A stretch of 64,000 nucleotides of DNA from positions 248,001 through 312,000 of the forward strand of contig NZ_ATWN01000001.1 in assembly GCF_000421265.1 (NCBI RefSeq). Reading direction: 5' to 3'. The notes below the pieces were generated by a model, which was given only the letters and a program-made list of their open reading frames with translations, was not told the origin of the DNA and did not search any database. This DNA is from Thalassospira lucentensis MCCC 1A00383 = DSM 14000. GTDB taxonomy: Bacteria; Pseudomonadota; Alphaproteobacteria; Rhodospirillales; Thalassospiraceae. Positions 1 to 8,753 of the stretch are shown here, piece by piece. A program made the translations under genes and the position numbers. How positions within the stretch are numbered: the stretch's first letter is position 1; the number at the start of each line of letters is the position of its first letter.

Positions 1-1
1 T

Positions 2-319
2 GATATTGAAGTGCACCGCAAAGATGTCGAGGAATTTGAGCGCGAGATTGATCTTGCCCATGCCTTGCCATCCCGTCGTCGCGATCCACGTCAATCATTG
101 GCTTCGATAGAAGCACAAACCTGTGAACGCGATATCAAAATTGATCGTTTTGGTGCACAGGCTGACCGTGAAAGCCTTGATGCGGAAAATGAAGACGATG
201 AAACGCCAGCCGAAGCATTCAGGGACTCGGTCCTTGAATGTGCCGTTGGCTATTTCAGCAATGGGCCGCTTGCCAACTATCGTGATCAGGTTGAACCGCT
301 TTTGCGTGCCGGGCTTTAG
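2..319 (+). CDS. C-terminal part of an unknown protein (cut by window start)
   Basis: The frame is open from base 2 with no stop, and a GTG at 11 is only an internal possibility, so this is read as the 3' end of a gene beginning outside the window. The visible 105 residues are highly charged, with Glu/Asp/Arg-rich helical stretches and an acidic run (AENEDDETPAE), ending in a short hydrophobic tail. No catalytic motif or membrane segment is visible and I do not recognise the family. A strong terminator follows 30 bases after the stop, which supports a real gene end here. Confidence 0.55.
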   Translation, partial: DIEVHRKDVEEFEREIDLAHALPSRRRDPRQSLASIEAQTCERDIKIDRFGAQADRESLDAENEDDETPAEAFRDSVLECAVGYFSNGPLANYRDQVEPLLRAGL

Positions 320-350
320 GTCCACGCAAAAGGTTCTGTCGATAAAGAAA

Positions 351-376
351 AACGCGGCCCTTGGGCCGCGTTTTTT
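351..376. terminator. Bidirectional intrinsic terminator
   Basis: A perfect 10-bp GC-rich stem (AACGCGGCCC / GGGCCGCGTT) with a 2-base loop, flanked by A and T runs on both sides. It serves the plus-strand gene ending at 319 and the minus-strand gene ending at 399. Confidence 0.9.
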
Positions 377-398
377 GTTTGGCGTCTGATTGGTCCAG

Positions 399-1268
399 TT
401 ACCCGCGTGAAAGCAGGTCAATCAAGCTTGACGTATCCCAACGCTGGCCGCCACGTTCCTGCACTTGGGCATAGAACTGATCGACCAGTGACGTCACCGG
501 CAGGCGGGCGCCATTGCGTTTGGATTCTTCAAGGCAAATACCAAGGTCCTTGCGCATCCAGTCAACAGCAAAGCCGAAATCAAACTTGTTCTCGACCATG
601 GTGCTGCCGCGATTTTCCATTTGCCAGCTGCCTGCCGCACCCTTGGAAATCACATCAAGAACTTTTTCCATATCAAGACCGGCTTTGACGCCGAAGTTAA
701 TCCCTTCGGAAAGTCCCTGAACAAGCCCGGCAATGCAAATCTGGTTGACCATTTTGGTCAATTGACCCGAACCGCTTTCGCCCATCAATTTACATGATTT
801 GGCGAAGGCATCAATGACCGGGGCTGCGCGGTCAAATGCAGCCTGATCGCCCCCGCACATAACGGTTAAAACACCGTTTTCAGCACCCGCCTGACCACCT
901 GATACCGGTGCATCGATCAGTGAAACGCCTTTTTCCTTGGCCGCAGCATGAAGTTCGCGGGCGACATCTGCGGATGCGGTGGTGTTATCAATCAGGATCG
1001 AACCACTTTCCATGGTTGATAGAATGCCATCACTGCCCGTGGTGACACTGCGTAGGTCATCATCATTGCCGACACAGGAAAAGACGAACTCGGCCCCGTT
1101 GGCGGCTTCTGCCGGGGTGGCTGCCGATGCGCCACCATATTCGGAAACCCATTTTTCTGCTTTTGCCGCAGTACGGTTATAGACGGTAACGTCGTGGCCC
1201 GCTTTCTGCAGGTGACCGGCCATAGGATATCCCATGACACCTAAACCGATAAATGCACATTTAGCCAT
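399..1268 (-). CDS. 3-hydroxyisobutyrate dehydrogenase family oxidoreductase
   Basis: Predicted NAD(P)-dependent beta-hydroxyacid dehydrogenase of 289 aa, the usual family length. The N-terminus holds the Rossmann motif FIGLGVMGYPMAGHL, and residues around 118-126 hold the family substrate-binding signature (DAPVSGGQAGA). An all-alpha C-terminal domain follows. Candidate substrates are 3-hydroxyisobutyrate (valine catabolism) or tartronate semialdehyde; the sequence alone does not decide. The start at 1268 is chosen over a longer frame (to 1298) because GGGAGG lies 6-7 bases upstream and the Rossmann motif begins at residue 4. No valine-pathway genes adjoin it. Confidence 0.88.
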   Translation of the reverse strand: MAKCAFIGLGVMGYPMAGHLQKAGHDVTVYNRTAAKAEKWVSEYGGASAATPAEAANGAEFVFSCVGNDDDLRSVTTGSDGILSTMESGSILIDNTTASADVARELHAAAKEKGVSLIDAPVSGGQAGAENGVLTVMCGGDQAAFDRAAPVIDAFAKSCKLMGESGSGQLTKMVNQICIAGLVQGLSEGINFGVKAGLDMEKVLDVISKGAAGSWQMENRGSTMVENKFDFGFAVDWMRKDLGICLEESKRNGARLPVTSLVDQFYAQVQERGGQRWDTSSLIDLLSRG

Positions 1269-1402
1269 TGTTTGCCTCCCAAATATTTGATGGTGCAAGT
1301 AAAGGTGGCAAGGCTTGTAATGTCAATGAGCGCAAATGTTACCGGGACAATGTTTTCACGATCTGGAAGGATTTTGCCCGAATACATCGTTTTGGGCTGA
1401 AA

Positions 1403-2323
1403 TCACCCTTCTTCGAGCTCTTCGGCGACGTTGTGGATGATCCGGCGATCATAGGTCAAAAGTTCGGGGCGCTTCCCCGGATAATCAAAACCCGACAGGT
1501 AATATCTGATGGCGTTAATCCGCGCGCGTTTCTTGTCGTCGGATTTCACAATCACCCACGGGCTATCTGTGGTTGACGTATGATAGAACATGTCGCGTTT
1601 GGCTTCTGCGTAAGCATCCCAAAGATCCTGAGACGCCAAATCAACCGGGCTGAGCTTCCATTGTTTTAGCGGGTCGTTTTTGCGTTGCTTAAACCGTTTG
1701 GCCTGTTCTTTCTTACTGACCGAGAAGTAAAATTTGGTCATATGAATGTTTGACCGGATCAGCATGCGTTCAAGGTCCGGGGCAGAGCGCAGAAACTCTG
1801 TAACTTCAAACATATCACAGAACCCCATGACCCGTTCGACCATCGCACGGTTATACCAAGATCGGTCAAAAAGAACGATTTCGCCGCCACTTGGCAGATG
1901 TTCGATATACCGCTGGAAATACCATTGGGTGGCTTCGCTATCGTTGGGTTTGGCCAATGCGACAATCCGCGCACCACGCGGGTTGAGATGTTCGGTAAAA
2001 CGCTTGATTGTACCGCCTTTACCCGCAGCATCACGACCTTCAAAAATGATCAATGATTTGACGTTTTGCTCTTTGATCCAGTTTTGAAGCCGCAACAATT
2101 GAATGTGCAGCGGCGTGATCAGTTGCAAATACTGTTTCGATGGCATTCTTGACGCGCGTTCTTGCGGGTCAAGGCTGACGTCAGGGGGAAGGTCAGCCGT
2201 TTCCGGCTGTGCAGAAAGCTGGGCCGCAATGCTTGATGGGAGGGTGCTTCCAGCATCTTTGCCGGGAGCACCGTCGTCCAATTTTGTGTCGTCTATTTTT
2301 TTGGATTTGTCATCCGATGCCAT
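1403..2323 (-). CDS. ppk2: Polyphosphate kinase 2 (PPK2)
   Basis: Cytoplasmic kinase that transfers phosphate between polyphosphate and nucleoside diphosphates. The 306-aa protein has a variable acidic N-terminus of about 65 residues and then the PPK2 core: Walker A FEGRDAAGKGG, the lid region with NPRGARIVALAKP, and Walker B VLFDRSWYNRA, all typical of one-domain (class I) PPK2. The C-terminus carries YHTSTTDSPW and KKRARINAIRYYL, also typical. Start placed at 2323 (MASDD), where a G-rich stretch lies about 10 bases upstream; an in-frame start at 2365 would add 14 residues. The gene stands alone, with no adjacent ppk1 or ppx. Confidence 0.93.
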   Translation of the reverse strand: MASDDKSKKIDDTKLDDGAPGKDAGSTLPSSIAAQLSAQPETADLPPDVSLDPQERASRMPSKQYLQLITPLHIQLLRLQNWIKEQNVKSLIIFEGRDAAGKGGTIKRFTEHLNPRGARIVALAKPNDSEATQWYFQRYIEHLPSGGEIVLFDRSWYNRAMVERVMGFCDMFEVTEFLRSAPDLERMLIRSNIHMTKFYFSVSKKEQAKRFKQRKNDPLKQWKLSPVDLASQDLWDAYAEAKRDMFYHTSTTDSPWVIVKSDDKKRARINAIRYYLSGFDYPGKRPELLTYDRRIIHNVAEELEEG

Positions 2324-2468
2324 CGCGCCATGCCCCTGCAGCTTAATGATAAATTCCAGTAACAAGAGTGCGCGATGATTGCTGGTGGCGCAAGGGGCAT
2401 CAAAACTCTTGCCGGGATGCTACAGGGGCAATGCGATGGATGGTGGGGTGAGCGCCTTTTGTCGGTAT

Positions 2469-2726
2469 CTACAGCAGGGGGAAAGAATTGCGATATTCTT
2501 CTTCTGCTTGTGCGCGGGTAAGGCCGATATCTGCCAGTGCTGCATCGCTCAGGCGCATAAGAGCACGGCGTTGTGCGCGACGTTGCAGCACAAGTGCGAA
2601 GAAATTGGCAAAATTGTTGATCTGTTTCATCCAGTTTGTCTGATGTGGTGTGACACGTCGCTGCGTGGATGAAGACACTTCACAGGATGCTGACAGGCAT
2701 TGGGTCGGATGTGGGGTATAAGACAT
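2469..2726 (-). CDS. DUF1127 family small protein
   Basis: An 85-aa protein whose C-terminal half has the DUF1127 (YjiS-like) pattern: an arginine-rich helix (LVLQRRAQRRALMRLSDAAL) followed by ADIGLTRAQAEEE. Such small Arg-rich proteins are common in alphaproteobacteria; some have been linked to phosphate, RNA or stress control, but no function can be assigned here. The N-terminal 35 residues are Ser/Thr/Gln-rich and unremarkable. AAGGAGG lies 6 bases before the ATG. It is divergent from the LysR gene at 2866, sharing about 140 bases of AT-rich promoter region. Confidence 0.8.
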   Translation of the reverse strand: MSYTPHPTQCLSASCEVSSSTQRRVTPHQTNWMKQINNFANFFALVLQRRAQRRALMRLSDAALADIGLTRAQAEEEYRNSFPLL

Positions 2727-2865
2727 TGCGACCTCCTTGATGTAATTTCGCTAATGCGTTGTTTCGTGTTGTCACCATAGTCCTTGTAAAATATCGCCGT
2801 GACAAACGAGTAATTCTGCAGTTATGTATTAGAAAATCTAATTCGTACCCTGTCAGGAAGGCCTC

Positions 2866-3807
2866 ATGCGTTTACCCCCACTGCAATCTTTGCGCGCCTT
2901 TGATGCGGCGGCGCGCCATCTAAGTTTTACCCGCGCCGCCGAAGAATTGTTCGTGACCCAGGGCGCGATCAGTCAGCAGGTAAGGCAATTGGAAGAATAT
3001 CTTGGGTTTCGGTTGTTTCACCGGTTGCCAAGGCAAATTCATCTGACCGAAGAAGGGGCCAGACTGTCGCACGCCACCAGTGCCGGGTTTTCCAAAATTG
3101 CTGATGAAATCGAACGGTTAAAGGCGGTGGAGGACACAGGCGTTGTGACGGTCAGTGTGCTGCAAAGCTTTGCGGTCAAATGGCTGGTGCCGCGTCTGGG
3201 GCATTTTCGCGAAGCTTACCCCGATATTGACGTGCGGATTCATGCCGATGACCGGTTGGTCGACCTGCATACAGAAAGTATTGATCTGGCGGTACGCTTT
3301 GGGAACGGGGAATATCCAAACCTGCATTGCGAGTTGCTGATGCATGATGAATCGTTTCCGGTGTGTAGTCCGGCATATCTGGCGGCTCATCCGCCATTGA
3401 ATACCCCAACTGATATTGCAGGGCATCAGTTGCTGCACGACGCAACGGTGGTGATGGATCATCCCCATGCCGCGGACTGGGAATTCTGGCTTGATGCTGT
3501 TGACGTCACAGACGTCGATGTTAGCCGCGGGTTGCGGTTTAATTCCGGTGATATGGTCATTCAGGCGGCATTGATCGGGCAGGGGCTTGGCATGGCGAGA
3601 ACAAGTCTGGCTGCCCTTGATCTTAAAGCAGGAAATCTTGTCCGACCCTTCGCGCAAAGTGTGGCGTCAAATGGTGCCTATTACCTTGTCTATCCCGAAG
3701 ATCATCTAAAACGCCCACGGGTTCTCGCCTTTGTCAGCTGGCTTAAGAACGAAGTTGCTGCGACCTTAAAGGATATTGACGAGGACGGAACTGGCCCGGT
3801 GGCATAA
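2866..3807 (+). CDS. LysR-family transcriptional regulator, GcvA-like
   Basis: A 313-aa DNA-binding regulator. Residues 1-65 form the LysR winged HTH with the GcvA-subgroup signature (LPPLQSLRAFDAAARHLSFT, then EELFVTQGAISQQVRQLEEYLG), followed by a substrate-binding domain from about residue 90. Length is normal for the family. It is divergent from the DUF1127 gene, and LysR proteins often control divergent neighbours, so that gene is one candidate target. The next gene (DUF1489) converges and ends 20 bases away. The effector is unknown. Confidence 0.9.
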   Translation: MRLPPLQSLRAFDAAARHLSFTRAAEELFVTQGAISQQVRQLEEYLGFRLFHRLPRQIHLTEEGARLSHATSAGFSKIADEIERLKAVEDTGVVTVSVLQSFAVKWLVPRLGHFREAYPDIDVRIHADDRLVDLHTESIDLAVRFGNGEYPNLHCELLMHDESFPVCSPAYLAAHPPLNTPTDIAGHQLLHDATVVMDHPHAADWEFWLDAVDVTDVDVSRGLRFNSGDMVIQAALIGQGLGMARTSLAALDLKAGNLVRPFAQSVASNGAYYLVYPEDHLKRPRVLAFVSWLKNEVAATLKDIDEDGTGPVA

Positions 3808-3827
3808 GCCACGTTTTCGTGGAAATG

Positions 3828-4244
3828 TCAGATCAAGCCAAGATCGCGCAATTCATCTGCCATGTCATCGGGCAGGGTTTCTGTGCCGCCGCCCTGTTTA
3901 TCGTCAGGCGGGCATTTATCCTCTTTCAGATAACGCCATCCCTGAAATGCGCGGTGGGGGTAAGGGCGCGTTTCGATCAGTTCGGGGTCAAGGACGATCC
4001 GGCAATATTTCGTGCCTTCTTCATTCACAAACTCTTCAAGGTCAAGAACCTCCTGCCGACAGCGTATTGCGCCTTTGAAAACCCAATAGATTGATCCGCC
4101 GTCCAGAATCTCGGCCTTGCGTTTCGGTGTCATGCGGGTGGTGTGATAGACCCGCCCGTAAGTCGCCTGAAAATAGGTCTGCCATTCGCGCAGACCTTCT
4201 GGCGTTTCGGTTCCAACGCTGAGTTTGATGATGTGAAGGGGCAT
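3828..4244 (-). CDS. DUF1489 family protein
   Basis: A 138-aa protein matching the alphaproteobacterial DUF1489 pattern: MPLHIIKLSVGTETPEGLREWQ at the N-terminus, then TRMTPKRKAEILDGGSIYWVFKG and a central RQEVLDLEEF segment. No function has been assigned to the family to my knowledge. No signal peptide or membrane segment is visible. The ATG at 4244 is preferred to an upstream TTG at 4250. The gene converges with the LysR gene and has no operon partner. Confidence 0.85.
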   Translation of the reverse strand: MPLHIIKLSVGTETPEGLREWQTYFQATYGRVYHTTRMTPKRKAEILDGGSIYWVFKGAIRCRQEVLDLEEFVNEEGTKYCRIVLDPELIETRPYPHRAFQGWRYLKEDKCPPDDKQGGGTETLPDDMADELRDLGLI

Positions 4245-4345
4245 TTCCAAGGCGGCTTTTTATTGCTGCGAAACAGTCAGTGCCCTGACCTAGAACCAGT
4301 ACGTTCGCCGGTCAAGAGCGGATTAATTAAACACAATAAATTGTG

Positions 4346-4377
4346 TTGTTAAGTCTATTTAACAAAAAAACTTGACC
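4346..4377 (+). promoter_or_regulatory. Inverted repeat and -35-like element upstream of the sulfite reductase operon
   Basis: TTGTTAA (4346-4352) and TTAACAA (4359-4365) form a perfect 7-bp inverted repeat with a 6-base spacer. It is followed by TTGACC at 4372-4377 and, after 17 bases, a weak CAAATT. A repeat just upstream of a -35 element would suit an activator or a repressor of sulfur assimilation. Identity of the regulator is not known. Confidence 0.4.
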
Positions 4378-4463
4378 AATAGGGGGTAATCAGCCAAATT
4401 CTGAAGCAGAAATGGTCCGCCCGCAGGACCAAACCCGAGAGATTTACAAGCTGAGAGAACCGA

Positions 4464-4757
4464 ATGTCCCTGCAAGTTGTCACGGCAAACCGTCTGGATG
4501 ACGGGCTGGTGGTGTTTCTGACTGCTGATGGCGGTTGGAGCGAAAACATCCACGATTCCCGCGTTGCCGATGGAAAAGAGGCTGCTGCTGTTCTTCTTAA
4601 AGAGGCAAGCGCACCTGAACTCGACGTCGTCATTGTCGGGCCGTATTTGATCGATGTTGAACAGGGCGACGGTGGACTGGTTCCGACAAAATACCGTGAA
4701 GTTCTGCGCACCAAAGGTCCAAGTGTGCGCGAAGACCTTGGTTATCAGGCGGTATAA
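4464..4757 (+). CDS. DUF2849 family protein, sulfite reductase operon
   Basis: A 97-aa soluble protein of the DUF2849 type (SLQVVTANRLDDGLVVFLTADGGW; later GPYLIDVEQGDGGLVPTKYREVLR). In alphaproteobacteria this family is regularly found just before the siroheme sulfite/nitrite reductase gene, as here, where the reductase begins 11 bases after its stop. The arrangement implies a role in assimilatory sulfite reduction, possibly as an accessory or electron-transfer helper, but the biochemical function is not established. No cysteine is present, so it is not itself an iron-sulfur protein. Confidence 0.85.
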   Translation: MSLQVVTANRLDDGLVVFLTADGGWSENIHDSRVADGKEAAAVLLKEASAPELDVVIVGPYLIDVEQGDGGLVPTKYREVLRTKGPSVREDLGYQAV

Positions 4758-4768
4758 GGAGAGACCCC

Positions 4769-6424
4769 ATGTATCGTTACGACGATTTCGACCGCCAACT
4801 TGTTCAGGAACGTACCGAACAATTCCGTGAACAGGTAAAGCGCCGTCTGGCCGGTGACATCACCGAAGAACAGTTCCGCCCGTTGCGTCTGATGAACGGT
4901 GTGTATCTACAACTGCACGCCTACATGCTGCGCGTTGCCGTCCCATACGGTACGCTGCGCGCAGATCAGTTGCGTGAGCTTGGCGGCATTGCGCGTAAAT
5001 ATGACAAGGGCTATGGCCATTTCACCACGCGCCAGAATATTCAGTATAACTGGCCGAAGCTTGACGAAATTCCCGATGCCCTGCTTGATCTTGCCAATGT
5101 CGAGATGCACGCCATCCAGACATCGGGCAACTGCATTCGGAATACAACGACCGATCAGTATGCCGGTGCTGCGGCCGATGAAATCGAAGATCCGCGCCCT
5201 TATTGCGAACTGATCCGTCAGTGGTCGACATTCCATCCTGAATTCACCTATCTGCCGCGCAAATTCAAAATTGCCGTGACCGGTTCGCCCAATGACCGTG
5301 CGGCGGTCAAGGTCCATGATATCGGCCTTCGCATGCATCAGAACGATGCGGGTGAAACCGGGTTTGAAGTCATTGTGGGTGGGGGGCTTGGCCGCACACC
5401 TTTCGTTGGCAAGACTGTGCGTGACTTCATTGGCAAGAACGATTTGTTCTCCTATCTCGAAGCCATCCTGCGTGTGTATAACCGCTTTGGCCGTCGCGAC
5501 AACAAATACAAGGCCCGCATTAAGATCCTTGTTCATGAAGAAGGTGTCGAAGAAATTCAACGCCTTGTCGAAGAAGAATGGGCGCAGATCAAGGATGGTT
5601 CGCTTCGTATTGGCGACGACGAAATTGCGCAGTACATCGAACAGTTCGCGCCACCTGCCTTTGAGCCGTTGTCTGACGATGATGCCGACTTTGAGCGTCA
5701 TAAGGCTGAAAATCGTGGGTTTTCAAACTGGGTGCGTTCGAACGTTATCGAACACAAACAACCCGGTTATGCGATTGCCAGTGTGTCGCTCAAGCCGATT
5801 GGCGGTATTCCAGGGGATGCAACCGATGTTCAGATGGAACTGGTTGCCGATTTGTCGGAAAAATACAGCTTCTCGGATGTGCGTGTGACCCACGAACAGA
5901 ACCTTGTTCTGCCGCACGTCAAAAAGGCTGATCTGTTCGCACTGTGGACGGAGCTGGACAAGGCCAATCTCGGGACGGCAAACCTTGGCTATGTGACCGA
6001 TATTATTGCCTGCCCGGGACTTGATTACTGTGCGCTGGCAACTGCGCGCTCGATCCCGCTGTCACAGCGCATTTCGGAGCGTTTCGGTGATCTGGATCGT
6101 CAGCATGATATTGGCGAACTGAAAATCAAGATTTCCGGCTGCATCAATGCCTGTGGGCATCATCATGTCGGACATATTGGTATTCTTGGCCTCGATAAAC
6201 GTGGCAAAGAGTTTTATCAGATTACCCTTGGTGGCGACGCCAGCGAGAACGCATCAATTGGTAAAATTGTTGGTGCCGGTTTCTCCGAGGCCGAAGTGGT
6301 TGATGCCATCGAAAGTCTGGTCACCAAATATATTGATATCCGCGATGCAGGCGAACGCTTCATCGACACGTACCGTCGTGTTGGCACGGACCCGTTCAAG
6401 GAGGTGCTTTATGGCGATCGTTAA
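4769..6424 (+). CDS. cysI: Assimilatory sulfite/nitrite reductase, siroheme-[4Fe-4S] subunit
   Basis: A 551-aa cytoplasmic enzyme that carries out six-electron reduction, most probably sulfite to sulfide. It shows the duplicated ferredoxin-reductase-like domains of the family: an N-terminal half with HFTTRQNIQYNW (siroheme contacts) and an ETGFEVIVGGGLGRTP segment, and a C-terminal half with the cluster ligands CPGLDYC (Cx5C) and CINAC (Cx3C) followed by GHHHVGHIGILG. No CysJ flavoprotein is nearby, which fits a ferredoxin-type or DUF934-linked electron supply. Between DUF2849 and DUF934 the substrate is inferred to be sulfite rather than nitrite. A GAGAGACCCC leader precedes the ATG. Confidence 0.93.
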   Translation: MYRYDDFDRQLVQERTEQFREQVKRRLAGDITEEQFRPLRLMNGVYLQLHAYMLRVAVPYGTLRADQLRELGGIARKYDKGYGHFTTRQNIQYNWPKLDEIPDALLDLANVEMHAIQTSGNCIRNTTTDQYAGAAADEIEDPRPYCELIRQWSTFHPEFTYLPRKFKIAVTGSPNDRAAVKVHDIGLRMHQNDAGETGFEVIVGGGLGRTPFVGKTVRDFIGKNDLFSYLEAILRVYNRFGRRDNKYKARIKILVHEEGVEEIQRLVEEEWAQIKDGSLRIGDDEIAQYIEQFAPPAFEPLSDDDADFERHKAENRGFSNWVRSNVIEHKQPGYAIASVSLKPIGGIPGDATDVQMELVADLSEKYSFSDVRVTHEQNLVLPHVKKADLFALWTELDKANLGTANLGYVTDIIACPGLDYCALATARSIPLSQRISERFGDLDRQHDIGELKIKISGCINACGHHHVGHIGILGLDKRGKEFYQITLGGDASENASIGKIVGAGFSEAEVVDAIESLVTKYIDIRDAGERFIDTYRRVGTDPFKEVLYGDR

Positions 6425-6926
6425 GAATGACAGCGTGATCGAACAGGAATGGATTACGGTTGATGCCGAGGGTGGCCTTCCGGCCAGCGATGAAAACCTG
6501 ATTGTGCCGTTGGCAAGGTTTAAGGATCAACGTGATGATCTGATCGGTCGCAATGGTGGGCTGGGGGTGCAACTTAATCCCGGTGACGCCCCCGAAGATC
6601 TGGCCGATGACCTTGATCGCCTTTCGATCATCACGGTCAACTTCCCGGCCTATACCGACGGTCGTGGTTATTCATATGGCCGGGTCCTGCGTGAACGCAT
6701 GGGCTTTAAGGGTGAATTGCGTGCCATTGGGGACGTTTTGCGCGATCAGGTGCTTTATATGCACCGTTGCGGCTTTGATTCCTATGACCTTAATGTTGAC
6801 GATGAAACGGCCCTGACAAAGGTCCGTGCCGCGCTCAAGGAAATGTCGGTTTATTACCAGCCGACTGGCGATGGCCGGGCAACGGCCGCATCGCTACGCG
6901 ATCGTCGCCGTGTGGCACTGGATTAG
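6411..6926 (+). CDS. DUF934 family protein, sulfite reductase operon
   Basis: A 171-aa protein beginning at 6411 behind AAGGAGG, overlapping the end of the reductase gene by 14 bases, so the two are translationally coupled. The core ITVNFPAYTDGRGYSYGRVLRE and ELRAIGDVLRDQVLYMHRCGFDSY is the DUF934 signature. Members almost always sit with cysI/cysH in proteobacteria without a CysJ, so a role in electron delivery or sulfite reductase function is inferred. A longer frame starting at 6147 lies inside cysI and is rejected. An intrinsic terminator follows at 6988. Confidence 0.9.
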   Translation: MAIVKNDSVIEQEWITVDAEGGLPASDENLIVPLARFKDQRDDLIGRNGGLGVQLNPGDAPEDLADDLDRLSIITVNFPAYTDGRGYSYGRVLRERMGFKGELRAIGDVLRDQVLYMHRCGFDSYDLNVDDETALTKVRAALKEMSVYYQPTGDGRATAASLRDRRRVALD

Positions 6927-6987
6927 TCAGCATACTGATGTACTCACATCCTATACAGTTGGACATATCTCTTATGATCTAATTGCC

Positions 6988-7015
6988 GGGCGCCCAATTG
7001 GGCGCCCTTTCTTTT
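6988..7015 (+). terminator. Intrinsic terminator of the sulfite reductase operon
   Basis: A perfect 8-bp stem GGGCGCCC / GGGCGCCC with AATT loop, followed by TTTCTTTT, 61 bases after the DUF934 stop. Confidence 0.9.
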
Positions 7016-7190
7016 GTCTGAACACCGCACGACACCATGGCTAACTATATGATCTATAATGTTTATCGCGTGGGTGTTTGTTAAGTTTCCCGTCACGCAC
7101 CATCTTATTCTTAGGTAGCATGTCTCAGTGGGACTTTTGCCAAAGGAGTAGCCTTCGGTACGAAGAACCGCTATACACTTAATAGCTGTT

Positions 7191-7232
7191 TTGACTTGAA
7201 CATAAGACAACCATAAAGTTGTCATGGTTGTC
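7191..7232 (+). promoter_or_regulatory. Promoter overlapped by an operator-like dyad
   Basis: TTGACT (7191-7196) and TAAAGT (7214-7219) are spaced by 17 bases. GACAACCAT (7206-7214) and ATGGTTGTC (7224-7232) form a perfect 9-bp inverted repeat; a third half-site GTTGTC sits at 7218-7223, so GACAAC / GTTGTC is a second, overlapping dyad. The dyad covers the -10 element, the classical place for a repressor. It precedes the gene at 7327 by about 95 bases. The rest of the 6927-7326 gap holds only the upstream terminator. Confidence 0.45.
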
Positions 7233-7326
7233 GGAGAATTTAATCCAATGCCGTCTGTGGTTCGTGCAGATCGGTGTTACCGACACGAAAAGTGGCTTTC
7301 ACCTCGGCAACACATCAGGGGTACAT

Positions 7327-8679
7327 ATGTCGTCAGTTCTGCATTTGGCAAATACTGTAGATGGATGCGTCATCGCCCGGGATTTCACCCGGTATGATCG
7401 TGCCTATCACGACAAGGTACAGCGATATAACGACCATCTTGGTGTTATGGCAGCAATTTTGCGCCGGTTTAGCGAATATAGCCGAACCATGCTGGCATCC
7501 CAGCAGCTTTACATCTATGCAAAATGGCTGGCGCGCTATACAGCATATTGGCCACGCTTGGACGATCTTGTTGAAAAGCTTGAAAGCAGTTTTGACGAAA
7601 CCGATCAAAGCTATGTCGCACGACAATCGGAAATCGATGGGTCGTGGGGCTGGCAGTATACCGAATTCCATCACAAATTTGATGCAACCATTGTGCGCCT
7701 GCATGAGCTTGCTTCTGAAAAACGCGCGCCACGATATCCGCTTCATTTTCTTGAGCCGGTCTCGACCATTCCTAAAATGCAGGCTTATCTTGAAAGCCTT
7801 TTGATCTCGGACGTTGCAGCAACCGGTCGCAATCAGCGCGATGAACTGGGCAGTGTTCTGTGCTGTTTGGCCCAGCTGTGTTTTAAGCCACGATTACGCA
7901 ATTTTGCCCGTGAAAACGTTCAGGGCATTGCGCTTGATGATGCCTACATCGCGGCATTCACCGATTTTCTGGATGATATTCAGAACCCTGAAACCGGCTA
8001 TTGGGGCCCGTGGTATTCATCCGATGGTGAGATCCACCGATTTGATGATTTGAGCTATACGTTTCACATTGTGTCCTATCGCAAGGGGAATGTGCGGCAA
8101 TGGCCCCATATCATCCGTACAACCCTTGCCCGACGGGATGCGGAGTATCCTCTGGGCTGGCTTAGTCGGGGACAGTTTAACAACCATAACAATTATGATG
8201 TGGCAAAGCTGTTTCGCCACGGATGGCCGCATATGACACCGTCCGAGCAGGACTTTGCATCGGGCCAGCTCGACAAGATGCTCAGCTGGTGTCTCAAACA
8301 TTCCATGCGACGGGATGGTAGCTTCGTCTTTGATGGGCAGTTTTATAACTCGCTTGAATCGTGCCACTATTTTGGTGTGTCGTTTCTTGATGAAGTCGGA
8401 TATTTCCGCCCGCGCAAACGGTTCTGGACCGCTCAAACTTTCCCGGAAGCTGTAAAAACGCAGCACAGGGTGATTTCTCGGCTGAATGAATTTTGTGCCG
8501 ATAACCCCAGTATCATTGCTGCGAAATGGAAGGCCGGTACGGACTTGCATCTGGTGGCCAAGCCATCCGTCGTGCCCGCAACCAAAACGTCGATGACATT
8601 GGATCGCCGCAATATGCCGCGTTGGCGCCGGTTTCCGGCGAGTGCGGATACGTTGGCCGGCTCATTTAAAAATGACTGA
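7327..8679 (+). CDS. Unknown 450-aa protein, possible alpha/alpha-toroid fold
   Basis: I do not recognise this family. The start at 7327 is chosen over a TTG at 7219 because CAGGGG lies 7 bases upstream. There is no signal peptide or membrane segment. The protein is rich in Trp, Tyr and His, with helical stretches separated by aromatic turns. One segment, QNPETGYWGPWYSSDG (about residue 219), resembles the QxxxGxW repeats of alpha/alpha-toroid enzymes such as terpene cyclases and some lyases; another, RRDGSFVFDGQFYNSLESCHY (about residue 334), is similar in tone. No DxDD or glycosidase signature is seen. A MATE exporter starts 74 bases downstream, so the two may be cotranscribed. Confidence 0.7.
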   Translation: MSSVLHLANTVDGCVIARDFTRYDRAYHDKVQRYNDHLGVMAAILRRFSEYSRTMLASQQLYIYAKWLARYTAYWPRLDDLVEKLESSFDETDQSYVARQSEIDGSWGWQYTEFHHKFDATIVRLHELASEKRAPRYPLHFLEPVSTIPKMQAYLESLLISDVAATGRNQRDELGSVLCCLAQLCFKPRLRNFARENVQGIALDDAYIAAFTDFLDDIQNPETGYWGPWYSSDGEIHRFDDLSYTFHIVSYRKGNVRQWPHIIRTTLARRDAEYPLGWLSRGQFNNHNNYDVAKLFRHGWPHMTPSEQDFASGQLDKMLSWCLKHSMRRDGSFVFDGQFYNSLESCHYFGVSFLDEVGYFRPRKRFWTAQTFPEAVKTQHRVISRLNEFCADNPSIIAAKWKAGTDLHLVAKPSVVPATKTSMTLDRRNMPRWRRFPASADTLAGSFKND

Positions 8680-8753
8680 CAGAAGCCTTTGGTAACGGTT
8701 TTGTCGGGCATTTCTTCTTTTCATGTCATTTGAACTGGACGAGACGGCGTAAG

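Noticed and set aside
4385-4463. TPP riboswitch-like CTGAGAGAACC before DUF2849
   Set aside because: Only the CTGAGA piece matches by chance; the second conserved arm is lacking and the downstream genes are not for thiamine.
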